Part shown: one piece after another, positions 22,404 to 34,494 of the stretch | Position numbering within the stretch: the stretch's first letter is position 1 | Layout: every line of letters begins with the position of its first letter | Origin: Morella rubra | Lineage: Eukaryota; Streptophyta; Magnoliopsida; Fagales; Myricaceae | DNA: 64,000 nucleotides | Assembly: GCA_003952965.2 (NCBI GenBank) | Contig: CM025856.1 | Coordinates: 19,498,053 to 19,562,052, forward strand | Reading direction: 5' to 3' | Notes under the pieces: generated by a model | Databases searched by the model: none | What the model was told of the DNA's origin: nothing | Seen by the model: the letters and a program-made list of their open reading frames with translations, nothing else | Program-made: the position numbers and the translations under genes

Positions 22404-23103
22404 ATGCATGTATATTGTAATAACTTTTTAATTATGTATTATTACGATGTTATTTTTTTTAATTATGGATCATATATGTTATTATTGATGTTTATTAATA
22501 TGAGTATTGTATTATTATTATAAAGTATGTGTTATATAATATTTTATTATTATTTTAAAAAAAAAAAAAAACCATTCTCTCACCACTGTTCGATCGGCAT
22601 TTCAGCGATCGATCGGTTGTTGTTCAAGATCGATCGTCCAATATCACCGATCGATCATAAATCAATGTTCCATCGAATTAAACGACCGATCGATGGCATA
22701 ACGATCGATCGTGCTACTTAGTGAATCGCTTATATAAAGCGTCCGATCGTCATTGCTGAAGATCGATCGTATTTCTTACCGTGCGATCGTTTAAATGTGT
22801 CGATCAATCACCAATACGATCGATCGTCAATACGTACCGTTCGATCATCTCCCGATCGATCGCTTTCCAACGATCCATCACTTCGTTTTCACCGACCGAT
22901 CGTCATCGATCAGTAAATTTAGTGACGAAAAATTTCCGTCACTAAAAAATTTCGTGACGAAATTCGGGTTTCGTCACGAAATACATTTCGTGAATTCGCT
23001 GACGGAGCTCGTGACGAAAAATTTCGTCACTAATACTTTTAGTGACGAAATATTGACTTTTAGTGACAAAGTTTTTGTCATAAAAGTCAATTTTTTTGTA
23101 GTG
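22404..23103. repeat. Right CGATCGATCG array, GTGACGAAA repeats and right TIR
   Basis: After an AT-rich 3' flank with a poly-A run (22557-22571), CGATCGATCG variants occupy 22604-22910. Alternating GTGACGAAA / TTTCGTCAC copies occupy 22922-23085, and the terminus closes at 23103. The order (decamer array inside, GTGACGAAA outside) mirrors the left end. Confidence 0.85.
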
Positions 23104-25070
23104 TCTCCATTCGTGTAACTGTTTTGTGTTGGTTCAAGCTTCTAATATTAATTTGACTTCAGTTACACGACAAGCCCAATCCTTGTTTCTCCTACTACGT
23201 ATGGCATTATATTATCTATTTTCTATGCCCTTCCAGGAATGACACCTATATATCGACGGAGATCGCATTAAGTAGTCAACGCCCGTGCTCACATAATTAG
23301 TCAGCGTGAGTTCAGTTAGGTTAGATTTCCATAGACCATATATAATTGAACAGATCTGCCTTAATTTTTTTTAAATTTCTTTTAATTCCTTCCCTATTTT
23401 TGATACCTATCGATCAAGTTGCATGAAGTAGATTTACCATGGAGTTTCATAATCATCGAGCGTGTGGATAACGCATGCTTGCAAAAATGTTTTGACCCTT
23501 TCACTTAAGTACGTGTACTGAAACTTAAATGAGTGTTTAGAACCCCAGGTCATTCCCCAGCCAGGAAAAACAAATTAAATAAGAACGACGAGCACATTTA
23601 GCTGATGGAAATAAAACAAAGCATGAATATATACGCTTTTGTTCACCGGCCAAGATCAGAATTATGTCCAACAACAACTGACTTACGGGTTCAATAGGAG
23701 ATAAATAAAAAACTGTGTCTTCCAAATTTCGGGATACTTGAAGGCTGCAAAGCCAGAAGCATCTGATAATTTTCTTGTTGGTTCTTGTAGTCGAGAACTC
23801 TAGAATCAACAACGGGGCGGATTGTCCAGGAGTCCATCGATCATTTGATATCAATCATCCACAAGTTCAAAACTCGAAGAGACGCGGTCTGAAATTAAGA
23901 ATCGTACTAATATAAGGGATCATGATCAGCTGATCGATCGTATTTCTTACCGTGCGAAAATGTGTCGATCAATTGGATAATAACCGTTCGATCATCTCAA
24001 ATGGATTCGCTTTCCAATCGATCCATCACTTCGTTTTCACCGACCGATCGTAAAAAGTAGTCGATCAGTAAATTTAGTGACTTTCCGTCACTAAAAAATT
24101 TCCGTGACGAAATTCGGGTTTCGTCATACATTTCTGATGCTCTTGCGGAGCTCTGACGACGTCACTAATACTTTTAGTGATATTGACTTTGTGACAAAAG
24201 TTACTAAAAGTCAATTTTTTTGTAGTGTCCGTACAAGCTTCTATTTAATTTGACTTCAGTTACACGACAAGCCCAATCCTCTCCTACTACGTATGGCATT
24301 ATATTATCTATTTTCTATGCCCTTCCAGGAATGACACCTATATATCGACGGAGATCGCATTAAGTAGTCAACGCCCGTGCTCACATAATTAGTCAGCGTG
24401 AGTTCAGTTAGGTTAGATTTCCTAGACCATATATAATTGAACAGATCTGCCTTAATTTTTTTTAAATTTCTTTTAATTCTTCCCTATTTTTGATACCTAT
24501 CGATCAAGTGGGAACCATGCATTCCATGGAGTTTCATAATCATCGAGCGTGTGGATAACGCATGCTTGCAAAAATGTTTTGACCCTTTCACTTAAGTACG
24601 TGTACTGAAACTTAAATGAGTGTTTAGAACCCCAGGTCATTCCCCAGCCAGGAAAAACAAATTAAATAAGAACGACGAGCACATTTAGCTGATGGAAATA
24701 AAACAAAGCATGAATATATACGCTTTTGTTCACCGGCCAAGATCAGAATTATGTCCAACAACAACTGACTTACGGGTTCAATAGGAGATAAATAAAAAAC
24801 TGTGTCTTCCAAATTTCGGGATACTTGAAGGCTGCAAAGCCAGAAGCATCTGATAATTTTCTTGTTGGTTCTTGTAGTCGAGAACTCTAGAATCAACAAC
24901 TTTTCTCTTTCTTCCCATCTTATTTTTCTTCCCCGGGGCGGAGGGGGGGGGGGGGCTGGCACCGCCTAAAACCCTTTTCAGGAGTCCATGAAAATCATGA
25001 TTGATAGCGTCTTTTCATCCACGAAGTTCATGGTTAACTTGGAAGAGAAATTAAGCGGTCTGAATGGTGG
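22761..25070. repeat. ~1.17-kb direct tandem duplication spanning the CACTA right end and host flank
   Basis: Bases 22761-23920 recur at 23932-25070, including the CACTA terminus (second copy ends at 24227) and about 0.8 kb of flanking DNA. Copies are nearly identical from about 23110 to 23810. The tail of copy 1 lacks a CT-rich and poly-G segment present in copy 2 (24900-24960), and the head of copy 2 has many small deletions. Open minus-strand frames in both copies (23537-23854, 24624-24962) have no recognisable domain. Either a real duplication or two unmerged contig ends. Confidence 0.88.
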
Positions 25071-25840
25071 GACGACTTGAACGTACTAAGAGAAAGGGCC
25101 TTGGGACTATGACAGATCAGAACAATTTCTTGGTATAATGGGTTGTTAGACATTTGCATCTTAGTTTATAACTCGAAGCACTTATCTTCTCTTTGTCTCA
25201 CCAAACATATTTTTGTTTAAGTTTACCGACCATTCAGAGTCTCAGAAAATCGTAAATAAAAATGACTTCTCGTTTAACCTTGTTGTGATTGGTCCATTTC
25301 ACTGCTTTCACGACCTGTCCATCTTCCAGGAACAGCCCCGGCCCTTAGAAGGAGAAACATGGAGTCAATGCCACTGTCAAATCTAACAATGGAAATGTAA
25401 TCCCCATGTAAGAAAACATCAACGTCTAGCGAGCCACTGACTAGATCTTTTTACCTCACTCCTAACACTAACAAAGACAAGTTATCTTTAAGGAGTCTCT
25501 ATCAGTGACCAAAACGTTAACTATTTTAGTTGCTACCGTGTATGTGGGTTTGGAGGAAGTGGGGTTTGTATATACTATATATTTGTTTGTAGAAATGTAA
25601 CAGTAAGATCCATGTTTCATCGACTAACGATAAAACTCATCCACAAGTGAACTTTGGAAGTGCTCAAACTATCCGACTCACCTACAGCACCATAGGATAT
25701 GTGGAGTTACCTTTGACCTGTCTGTTTCCTTCTTCAGTATATAACATAATCTTGGCCGTACGCGTATGTATTTTGACAAGAAGATGGGGTGACACAGATG
25801 ACAAGGACCGCGGCCTGCTCACTGTTGGTACGGTTCCATA
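25071..25840. other. Intergenic sequence upstream of the membrane-protein gene
   Basis: No coding sequence or element boundary recognised. The last ~150 bases, with CG-containing motifs such as GTACGCGTATG, lead into a TATA box and probably act as promoter of the gene at 25956. Confidence 0.4.
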
Positions 25841-25846
25841 CCTCCC

Positions 25847-25853
25847 TATAAAT
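25847..25853 (+). promoter_or_regulatory. Candidate TATA box
   Basis: TATAAAT preceded by CTCCC and followed about 30 bases later by a CT-rich, CA-containing start-site-like stretch. It lies 103 bases before the start codon at 25956, a normal plant spacing. Confidence 0.5.
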
Positions 25854-25955
25854 TACAATCCCCACCATTGCTTCCTTCCCTGCATATATGCATACTTCTC
25901 TACTGCTGGTGGAGAACAAACGAGATAATTTTGATCCTAAAAGTTTCTGATTTCA

Positions 25956-26573
25956 ATGGACAATTTTGCAAGAGCAACCCTATTCCTTAGCCATCAATGG
26001 AGAAGGCTCTTCTCCCATGCACAACTCCCCTTTAATGTCACCTTCAACATTCTTAGATGCAACTTTCAACAACCACAGATGCTTACCTCCAACCCTTTAC
26101 GCCATGCCATTCTTGTCTTTATCATTCCTATTCTTATCAATTTTATTGAGCTCAAATTTGAAGGGAAACCCTACTCTCCTTTCGAAACACACCCAATAAC
26201 AACCATGGTTGCTGTAACTAGTTTACTTGTTTATTGTCTGGCATATGGCGCCGACCTAACGTTTTCTCCCGGCCAGCGTCCTTCTTCTAGATGTGCCTTA
26301 GTATTACGCAGCCTCATTGGCTTGTTTGGTTCCCTTTCATTGGCCTCATTAGCTTCTATATTGTTCCCAGCCTCCTTGCAATCTGTTCCATATATTGTGT
26401 ACATTTCACTATGGATAGGAGATCATGAGCTACGTGGAATGATTCAAAAACTAGGTAAATGGATACGCCAAAGAACTCCAAAGAAACCGTTGAGTGCCTT
26501 GCATGCGGGACAATATTGGCGTACGAGGTCGACAAGGCATCCACTTCTGCCATTGACTGCGACTCATTCGTGA
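25956..26573 (+). CDS. Small multi-pass membrane protein of unknown function
   Basis: A single-exon frame of 205 codons. Hydrophobic segments at residues about 50-66, 83-99, 115-137 and 140-153 suggest three or four membrane spans. A short loop with KFEGKPYSPFETHP lies between the first two, and the C-terminus is basic (KLGKWIRQRTPKK). This resembles plant-specific uncharacterised membrane proteins, but I cannot name a family or function. A second frame from 25966 to 26199 has a hydrophilic N-terminus (MQEQPYSLAINGEGSS) and a third frame covers the tail (26459-26647). One frameshift would join the 25966 start to the main frame, so the true N-terminus is uncertain. TATA box at 25847. Confidence 0.5.
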   Translation: MDNFARATLFLSHQWRRLFSHAQLPFNVTFNILRCNFQQPQMLTSNPLRHAILVFIIPILINFIELKFEGKPYSPFETHPITTMVAVTSLLVYCLAYGADLTFSPGQRPSSRCALVLRSLIGLFGSLSLASLASILFPASLQSVPYIVYISLWIGDHELRGMIQKLGKWIRQRTPKKPLSALHAGQYWRTRSTRHPLLPLTATHS

Positions 26574-27339
26574 ACTGTCTATGCGCGCGCGCCCATGATA
26601 TGGAACGACAAAAAAATGGATTCATTCAGTACGTGATATATATATAGATAATCCTTCTGGGTTATGATTACTTAGAGGAAACACAAATGAAGGGGCCGTT
26701 ATTGGATTTCGTAGAAATTTAGAGTTTCAGACGGATATATAGTCGAGTTCAAGAGATAGATGGTCGTGCATGATCTGTACTTCAATATTTAGTTTCGATA
26801 TTTCTATACAACGTATATGTAATTCCTATTCAATGTATGTCCCATATATATATATGTATGGAAATTTTGTTGTTCCTGCAATATCATGTAACCTGCTATC
26901 TAGGTTATATATATATATGCTTCCCCACAAAATTATGCTTGTATTTTTTTTTTTTTTGTCAAGAAGTAAAAAAAAGACTATTTAAGTACGTTCCACTCGA
27001 TCATCGTTTAAATTACATTGAAGAACTTCAAGATTTTTTCTTTTGATTATTACTTAAGAAAACTGACTGCATGCTACGGCAGAGGCACCCGAATTTCTTA
27101 TAATTGTACCAAAAGCGGAAAGGAGATCTTTTTTTTTTGGAAGCGAAAAGTTCCGTTTATTTGTCCATCAGAATAAGGCGAGACTCTTCATGATTATAAC
27201 AAAATAAAATCGGGAAGCTTCTTATAAGAGTACAACAATACTTTTATGGACATAATATTATATATTTTATATATGTACAGCAAAAACCCAACATTTATCT
27301 TAGCAACAAAAAAAGGAAATTCATCTAAGAGACTTGTTT
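26574..27339. other. AT-rich intergenic sequence
   Basis: Contains TA-rich microsatellite patches (26834-26860, 26908-26922) and T runs (26946-26957, 27130-27138). No gene recognised. Confidence 0.4.
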
Positions 27340-28720
27340 GGGTCCTAGAATTATCGGTCACTTTTAAGGACGACAAGTACTACTTCTTGCCTTCCAAAGA
27401 ATTCACTAATTTTTTATGCATTGATAACTTGACTTCCATGGCCTCAAAGTGGCTTTAAGGGAAAGGGACATGAACACAATATGCATGTCTTCCCCTAGAC
27501 CAGCTCAAGTTGGGAGTATAACATTCATCCTTAAAAGCTACATTTAGAGATGAGTACTGATGATCTGGTTTCTACAAAATTCGCTAATTTTTTTTTTTTT
27601 TTTTTTTTGCTGAAATAAAATTCGCTAATATTAATTCTAAGGAGTGCATATCTTTCATTCCTTAAAGTCTCTAATTCTTTTATCGGAGGACATGGCACAT
27701 GACTCTCCATTCCTTAAGGCTACTTTTAGCGAAATAATTAAGTTCCTTAATGTACCTAATAGGACTCATGACTAAGTTTTACGGGGCGAGAAGATCAGAC
27801 ATTCTTTCTAAAAAAAAGTTTACCGGTTTGAGAACAATTGCTTTCGGCAACTTTTGAGGACGGAAATTTCTTGTGTTCCCACGAATTGATTATTTTTTAG
27901 GGGTGATTTGGAAATTGACATGTTAAGCAAATGCAGTGCATTGCCACTGGCTAGCCAGTGACGTGACTTTTATCTCTAAAAGTGGCTTTAGAAGATACAA
28001 GTTACTTTTTGTTGCCCTAAGAATTACTGATTCTGTAGGGACAAAACAACTTTTGAAAATCAAAATTTTTTATAATCCTTAATATATAACCACCTATGTT
28101 TTTCGGCGTGACAGACCATGCATTCATCCAAAAAATCAGCCACTTCTAGAAATAAATGTTTTGTTGATGTCTACACAATCTGCCAATATTTAAAGGAAGC
28201 ATGACTTTTATCCCTTAAAGTCATTGGGAGAACAGAACACAGGTTTCACTCCTTAAGGCTACTTTCAAGATATAGATTTCTTGTTGTCCCTAATACTCAA
28301 GTTGAGGATAATAAAATTCTTGTTGCAGTCTCTAATTTTTCTTTTCATTCTTTTGTTAATAAGAACCGATCATTTGGGGGAAAAACAACTGCATATGTTC
28401 TAGAGAGAGGCCTGATCCCCTCTCTCTAGAACACCCACAACACCACCGCCATCCCATAACCCAGTCCCCTTTGAACGGGATCTGTCCGGAACCTCCTTAA
28501 TTTTCTTTTACTTTTTTCTTTTTTTGATCTGTGGACTTGGATATTGCTAGATCCCAGTGCCCCAGATGGCCTTCGGAAGACACGACCCTAGACCATATTA
28601 TGCACCTCTAGACGAAGCCAAGAGGATGTCAAACCAGTTAAATTCAGTAACTTTTAGGGACAACAAAACGGTACTTTCATCTCTCTCAAAGCCACTTGGA
28701 GGAATAGAAGTCAAGTCATC
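27340..28720. repeat. Degenerate repeat field with iterated TTTTAGGGACAACAA-like motif
   Basis: Variants of CTTTTA(G/A)GGAC(A/G)ACAA and its complement TTGTTGTCCCTAA recur at 27360, 27850, 28005, 28040, 28285 and 28650. They are interspersed with CCTTAAAG / CCTTAAGGCTACTTTTA units (27529, 27661, 27711, 28210, 28254). Mixed orientation resembles the subterminal zone of an old CACTA-type element of a third subfamily. No terminus or transposase was found, and a short frame at 28557-28763 is not recognisable. Confidence 0.4.
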
Positions 28721-28764
28721 TATGAAATCCCAAGGATTAAGGCAATATTCCAAGAGTTGGTGAA

Positions 28765-31275
28765 TTGGGTTGCAAAATACTATTTCGAAAACGACTCAAA
28801 AAATTAAGTTTCTTAATATAACCAAACAAGTTGATGAAAAGAGAAGGGTTAGAGAAATCAAACGTCTAGATTTTTAGGTAATTTAACAATCTTGTCTATA
28901 TTCACCCTTCAAACTACTTTACCGCGTTTTGAAGTTTTTCACTATTGCCCCTTCTAGTCAAGGGAATAACTTTTACAACAAAACTTCAACCCTTCAGTGA
29001 TATACCCTTACCAAAGTATACAAGAGTGCTCACACTCTCCTCAAAATTTTGAATAATGAGACACAAAAATTAACTATCTCAAATAATAGATGAATACAGT
29101 GAAAATTCTATCTCAAAAGTTCACACAAGGAATAAGGCTTGAAAGTGATTGATATATGTAAAAGCTTTGTAAAATGTGAATCCAAGGCTTAGAGATGAAA
29201 TGCACTTAGCAAACAAGGAAAATCTCTGGATTTTTTTTCTTTTAAATACCTCAATTGAAAACTTTATAACTACTGATCGACTGGAGTACTTGTACCAGTT
29301 TATCTGGTACCTATTACGGTTGGCTTCGTAAGACCTCTTCTTGTTTAATAGTCGATAAATAATATGTTGAACTGTTGGTAATTAGTAATAATGAGTAACT
29401 TTTGGAAGAAGCCACAATATGTCAAACAATAAATCTTGAACTCTTCCCTCCTGCTAATGAGTAATTTGTCAATAAAATTTTAGTAAATAGGAATAACCCT
29501 TACATGATATTATTGCAGAATAAATGCAATTTCCAACATTTCTCTAGCTATACGCCAAAACATATTGCGGGACTATTTTAAAAAAAAAAAATTATATCTC
29601 CACGTATTTTTATTTTTTTGTCTATAGACTTTGATCTATCATTAATCTCTCATTTTAATCATGTTTCCTTCATCCACTTTTTTCTTTATTAATTTGGATA
29701 AACCAGGAGAATTTAACTAGCAAATAATATATATAGAAATTAGATAAAATATGTATATATGTTAGGAACAAATCTCTCTGTCACGAAGCCAGTCAAAACG
29801 AAGTTCTGTTATTGAAATGTGCTGCAGAAAAAGCCGCAAGACAAACTTAAACGGTTAAACCTTGAGCTCCACCGGTACCGTACCTGGTTCGAAGAAATGG
29901 CACCATTAAAAAGAGAAAAATAGAGAGACAAAAGAACTCGCGTCCTCATGCCTAATATCTCCACATATATACATATCTGAGTAATTAAATTGGATCGGCT
30001 ACGAAACATAACCGACAAGATTAAAAGACAAAAGCCACCGGATTTCAAGAGGCAATCGACTTGCATTGGAATTGATCAGCCCCATGTGTAACACAAGCTG
30101 TCATGTTGTTTCAACAGACTAGTTCTATCACAATCGGTACGCAAAAGTCATGTAAGTTCAAGCAACGCATTAAGTTAGTGAAGCAAATTCAAGCTAATTG
30201 GTTGGACTAGAATAACATTGGCCGGTTTATTTGCGTACCCCTCATCGGCCTTCTTGTGTCATTTCCCCAGCTTGTTCCACTCTGACATGGCGACACGCAG
30301 TTACGTCATAGGTCGATGGTTCCCCCAACCTTAATTAGTACTCTCCTCCGAAAGTCATGTATATATTGTCAGCCAAACTTCCTCCGTGAGCGCAATACCA
30401 TTCGACCACCATGGACTAGAAGTCGTTGACAACTGTATTAAATTTCTACCTGCAATGATTTTCACCAGAGAAGATCACGAACAGAGAGATTCAAGTACGT
30501 GAAACTATTATTAAGTCCATCAGGTCTTTGCATTATTTATTTTTATTAGTAGTCATGATGATCATACATGATCTAGACATGCATGCAGTGATTTGTGACT
30601 CGGAGGATATACAATTCTAATACAATCAGTGCCAAATTGTTGAAGACCCGCGAATAGTCAATATCTCCGGCTGTACTCCGCGTCTTTCCGCTGTTGACCT
30701 ACAAATAGTAAATGCCTGCAAATAGTTGGGAGATCACCTAGATATGTTTTGCCTACCAGCTGGGTTTTCCTTAGCATCTACGTCGGTGGAAATTTCTGCA
30801 ACAGCATGGAGATTAGTTAGACACTACTGCACAAACTTCGACTAATGTTGGACCTCTTCTTAATCTCTCGGATAATGGGTTAGAAGTCTTTATCTCCACT
30901 TAATAGTTAGGTCGGACTTCGAAAGGAAAAAAAAAAGAAGTACAAAGGTTTTACCTGATCTCAGCTGGTAGTGGCCTGCATCAGCTTCGATTCAATACTC
31001 ATAATTTGTTAATTGCATATAACTAATTAGGTAGAATCTTGCATTGTCAAGATCATGTAGTTGGTTTTTAATTTTTTAAACGGCCGTAATTAATACTCTG
31101 CATCTTGGCCATTTGGAAAAGGCAACATTAACAGCTAGCTTGTTGGAAAACGAGAAAAACATCAACTCGTACCAATCTGGAAAAAGGTGCATGCAGTTGG
31201 CTTACTTGCAAAACAGATCAGGTACAATGCACTAATAAAATGTGTAGGTCACGATCTAAGACCTAAGAGGCATTG
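28765..31275. other. Intergenic sequence, no gene recognised
   Basis: AT-rich with poly-A/T runs. The longest frame (29809-30066, minus) shows no domain. No tRNA, miRNA or element boundary could be supported. Confidence 0.4.
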
Positions 31276-31280
31276 GAATG

Positions 31281-31515
31281 TGTTAAGGTGCACAGAATAG
31301 GAGAAGAATTTGTGAATTGACTTGTCTTTCATTATCAAAGGTACAAATATTTATATTACATAACAAGGGAAGAATTCCCATATCTCATGCTACTAGGAAA
31401 TGAAAGAAGTGTGCTATATGAAATCTTCCTATATTGTGTGTAGTTAACTAAGGAAATGAGATGTTATACAATATTTACTCATAAATGGAGAATATGACCA
31501 TTGCTACCATTAATA
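31281..31515 (-). repeat. 3' LTR of the copia element (235 bp)
   Basis: Starts TGTTAAGGTGCACAGA and ends ACCATTAATA on the plus strand. It is near identical to 36256-36514 apart from point differences and a 24-base gap. On the element's own strand the LTR begins TATTAATGG and ends CCTTAACA, so the first dinucleotide is TA where TG is usual. Confidence 0.92.
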
Positions 31516-31524
31516 CTTCCCCTC
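31516..31524 (-). promoter_or_regulatory. Polypurine tract of the copia element
   Basis: GAGGGGAAG on the minus strand, directly upstream of the 3' LTR. It primes plus-strand DNA synthesis in this family. Confidence 0.8.
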
Positions 31525-31555
31525 AAGTTGGCACATGAAGATTTGAAATGTCCAA

Positions 31556-32690
31556 CTAGCGCGATAATTGATGAAATAATTCACGTCCCAAAGCTTTGGT
31601 AAAAATGTCCACAAGTTGTGCCAAAGTTGGGACGTGAGCAGTGGTAATGAGGCTATTGTGAAGTTTTTCACGAACGATATGATAGTTGATCTCGATATAC
31701 TTTATGCTTTTGCGAAAGACAAGATTCTTAGAGATGTAGAGGGCGGCTTGATTGTCACAATAAAGATTCAGGGGCGCAGGATGGGATAGGTGGAGATCAT
31801 CGAGGAGAGAGCGGAGCCAAGTAAGTTCACAGGTGGTAGATGTCATCGCACGGTATTCTGCTTCAGCGGAAAAGCGAGAGACCGTAGACTACTTTTTGGT
31901 GTGCCAAGAGATTGGACTGGTACCAAGTTGAATGTAGAAACCAGTAGTGGAACAGCGAGTGACGAGACAACTAGCCCAATCAAAATCAGAGTAGGCGAAA
32001 ACTTGCAAAAGATTGTTATTAAGATAAAAAGGACCTTGACCAGTGGTGGATTTGATATACCGGAGAATGCAAACAACAGCGTCATAGTATGGTTGCTGAG
32101 GTGTATGCATGAACTAGCTGAGAAGATTGACGAAGAAAACAATATCCAGGCGGGTGATGGTGAGGTAAATGACCATCAGTGTCAATGAGTTTGAGGTGTT
32201 GTTCCATAGGAGTGAGGGTGGGGCGAGCACTAAGATGACCACTGTCAGTAAGGATATTCAGAGCATATTTATGTTGATTGAGGAAGATGCCAGAAGGAGA
32301 GCGAGCAACCTCGAGGCCCAGAAAGTATTTCAGGGAACCAAGATCCTTAATTTTGAAACGACGCCCAAGAAACTCCTTGAGAGTGTGAATACGAGACAAA
32401 TCATTTCCTGCCAAAAGGATGTCATCAACATAAACAAGTATTAAAGTGAAAAAGGAGAGTGAGTGAAGAAAGAGTGATCAGCCTGAGATTACTGAAAACT
32501 AGTGTCCAAAAGGACAGAAGAGAGTTTGGAGAACCAATTATGAGACGCATGTTTCAGCCCATAAAGTGATTTTTGGAAGTGACAAACACGCGACTCCCCC
32601 TCAATGCAATAGCCAAGAAGAAGTTTCATGTAAACTTCTTCATCGAGATCGCCATGGATAAAAACATTATGGATATCCAACTGATGGAGA
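31556..32690 (-). pseudogene. Copia reverse transcriptase and RNase H region
   Basis: Read on the minus strand, 32489-32680 gives the RT block with DIHNVFIHGDLDEEVYM and QKSLYGLKHAS. Bases 32390-32445 encode the catalytic YVDDILLAGND, still intact. Bases 32082-32380 encode RFKIKDLGSLKYFLGLEVAR and NQHKYALNIL. Bases 31556-31846 encode the RNase H end (LYCDNQAALYISKN; HIVREKL; DIFTKAL). Frames change between 32480 and 32400 and between 32150 and 31850. Reverse transcription would need all of these in one polyprotein, so this copy is dead although the domain content is nearly complete. Confidence 0.85.
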
Positions 32691-33120
32691 TGCCAACATT
32701 AGGTGGCAGCAACTACAAGGACACATCTTATAGTGACAATTTTAGCAACATGGGCAAAAGTGTCATGATAATCAAGACCTTCTACCTGAGTGTAACCCTT
32801 GGCAACCAAGCGAGCTTTGTAATGTTCGATAGAACCGTCTGCTCGAAGCTTGGTTTTGAAAACTCATTTGCAGCCAATGGGTTTCTTACCTGGAGGGAGA
32901 GATTGGAGAGTCCAAGTGTGATTGGCTTCAAGAGCATGTAACTCAGCTTGCATAGCATCACGCTAATGAGAATAACGGATGGCAGCTATGTAACTGGTGG
33001 GATCATCATGTTGAGATAAAGAAGAAATGAAAGCTAAATGACAAGAATTAAAACAATGATAAGATAAATGTGTAGAGAGACAATGAGCCGTACCTAAGAG
33101 AGATTGAGTAGAGGGTGAAG

Positions 33121-34359
33121 TCAGAGTGGACGAAAGGAGGGTGAGACAAATATAGTCATGGAGATAGGATGGGCAACTGGTGTGACGTTTGGGGCGAGAT
33201 GGGAAAAGGGGAAGCAGGGGTGGGGGCGAGATAGAAGAAGGTGATTGCGGGGATGGGATAGAGGAAAGCGGAGATGGGGTGATGGTGCGAGAAGGAGAAA
33301 AAGGAAGATCAGGGATGGGTAAAGGTGTAACGGGGTTGGAGGAGAGGTGGAGAACAGTGACATGGAAAGGGAAAAAAAAGTTTCCTCGAAAGTGACATCG
33401 CGAGAAATGAAAACTTTATGAGTTTCAAGATCACAGACGCAATAAGCACTATGATGAGGTGGATAACCCAAAAAAAGACAACGCCGAGCACGCGGAAAAA
33501 ATTTATCTCGCTGAGAGGATAAAGTTTGAGCATAACATAAACAACCAAAAATGCAAAGATGATGGTAGGAGGGAGCTTTGTGAAAAATGAGTTCATATGG
33601 GGATTCATGCGCTAGGCTGGGAGATGGTATGCAATTAATGAGGTAAGTGGTGGTCAATATGCATTCACCCAAAAAAGTGATAGGGAGGTTGGCATGAAAG
33701 CGAAGACATCGGACCACATTAAGAAGGTGGCGATGTTTGCGTTCGACAATGCCATTCTGTTGAGGGGTGGCGACATATATCTTTTCATGAAAAACACCAT
33801 TGTCATTAAAAAAAAGTTTGCATATTAGTGGAAAGAAATTTCTGAGCATTGTCAATCCGTACAATTTTAATGGTTTGATTAAATTGAGTACGAACGAGAA
33901 AAAAAAATGCATGAGGCAAGAATAAGTATCAAATTTTAAATACATCAAATAGACCCATGTATTACGAGAATAGTCATCGACCATTGTCAAAAAATAATGT
34001 GCGCTGGAAAAAGACGGAGTGGAATAACCACCACAAATATCACAATAAATATGATTAAAACAAACCACACTTTTATTCAAAATTATTGAAAAAGAGAGAT
34101 GAGTATGTTTAGCACGAGCACATACATCACAATGAAAATTAGTAGGCGGGACATTAAGAATTTTAGAAATGCAGCGAAAGGAGGGGTGACCTAGGCGAGC
34201 ATGCCATAAAGGAGGTGATGGAGCACGATGAGACGAAAAACTAAAGGCAGGAAAAGGCTTGAAATAGTAGAGGCCATCGCAAACTTCACCCATTCCAATC
34301 AATCTCTTCATTGCAAGGTCCTGAAAAACACAAAAAAATTGAAAAAAATTGCAACACAT
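33121..34359 (-). pseudogene. Copia integrase region
   Basis: A 412-codon frame carries the HHCC zinc-binding segment (HARLGHPS then CDVCARAKHT), the integrase core (FLTMVDDYSRNTWVYLM; FFNDNGVF; PQQNGIVERKHRHLL) and the downstream FGCLCYAQ and FLGYPPH blocks. It then runs into Pro/Ser-rich sequence. The first catalytic Asp of the DDE triad appears as YCDICG. A second frame (33309-33608) overlaps the C-terminal part, suggesting a frameshift near 33600. In active elements this enzyme inserts the cDNA into the genome. Confidence 0.85.
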
Positions 34360-34494
34360 TTAAGAGCAGTGGTAAGTTTGCTAATAGATATTAAATTTAA
34401 TTTAAATTGAGGGACAGAAAGGACATTATCAAGAGTCAAATTTGGAGATAAATGAATAGAACTTGAATGAGTGACAGAAATAATGTCGCCATTT

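Larger units (their letters stand above)
11283..23103 (+). mobile_element. Nearly complete CACTA (En/Spm) transposon with TCT target duplication
   Basis: The left terminus CACTACTAGAAAATTAACTT starts at 11283. The inward-read right terminus CACTACAAAAAAATTGACTT starts at 23103. The two 20-mers differ at three positions. TCT at 11280-11282 is repeated as TCT at 23104-23106, the 3-bp duplication expected of CACTA elements. The span is 11,821 bp, about 0.8 kb less if the 14674-16362 duplication is artefactual. The contents are an extra gene (12566-13821), a tnp2-type transposase (16950-20573) and a tnpA/Transposase_24-type gene (20695-22403), all on the plus strand. Repeat arrays sit at both ends and before the first two genes. 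Coding frames have a few frameshifts, so the copy is recent but probably not autonomous. Confidence 0.92.

Noticed and set aside
23537..24962. Two near-identical ~105-codon minus-strand frames as a duplicated gene
   Set aside because: They only reflect the 22761-25070 duplication. No domain, no start context and AT-rich codon use.
31790..32444. Plus-strand frames of 91-132 codons over the copia pol region
   Set aside because: Antisense shadows of the RT/RNase H domains, which are recognisable on the minus strand.
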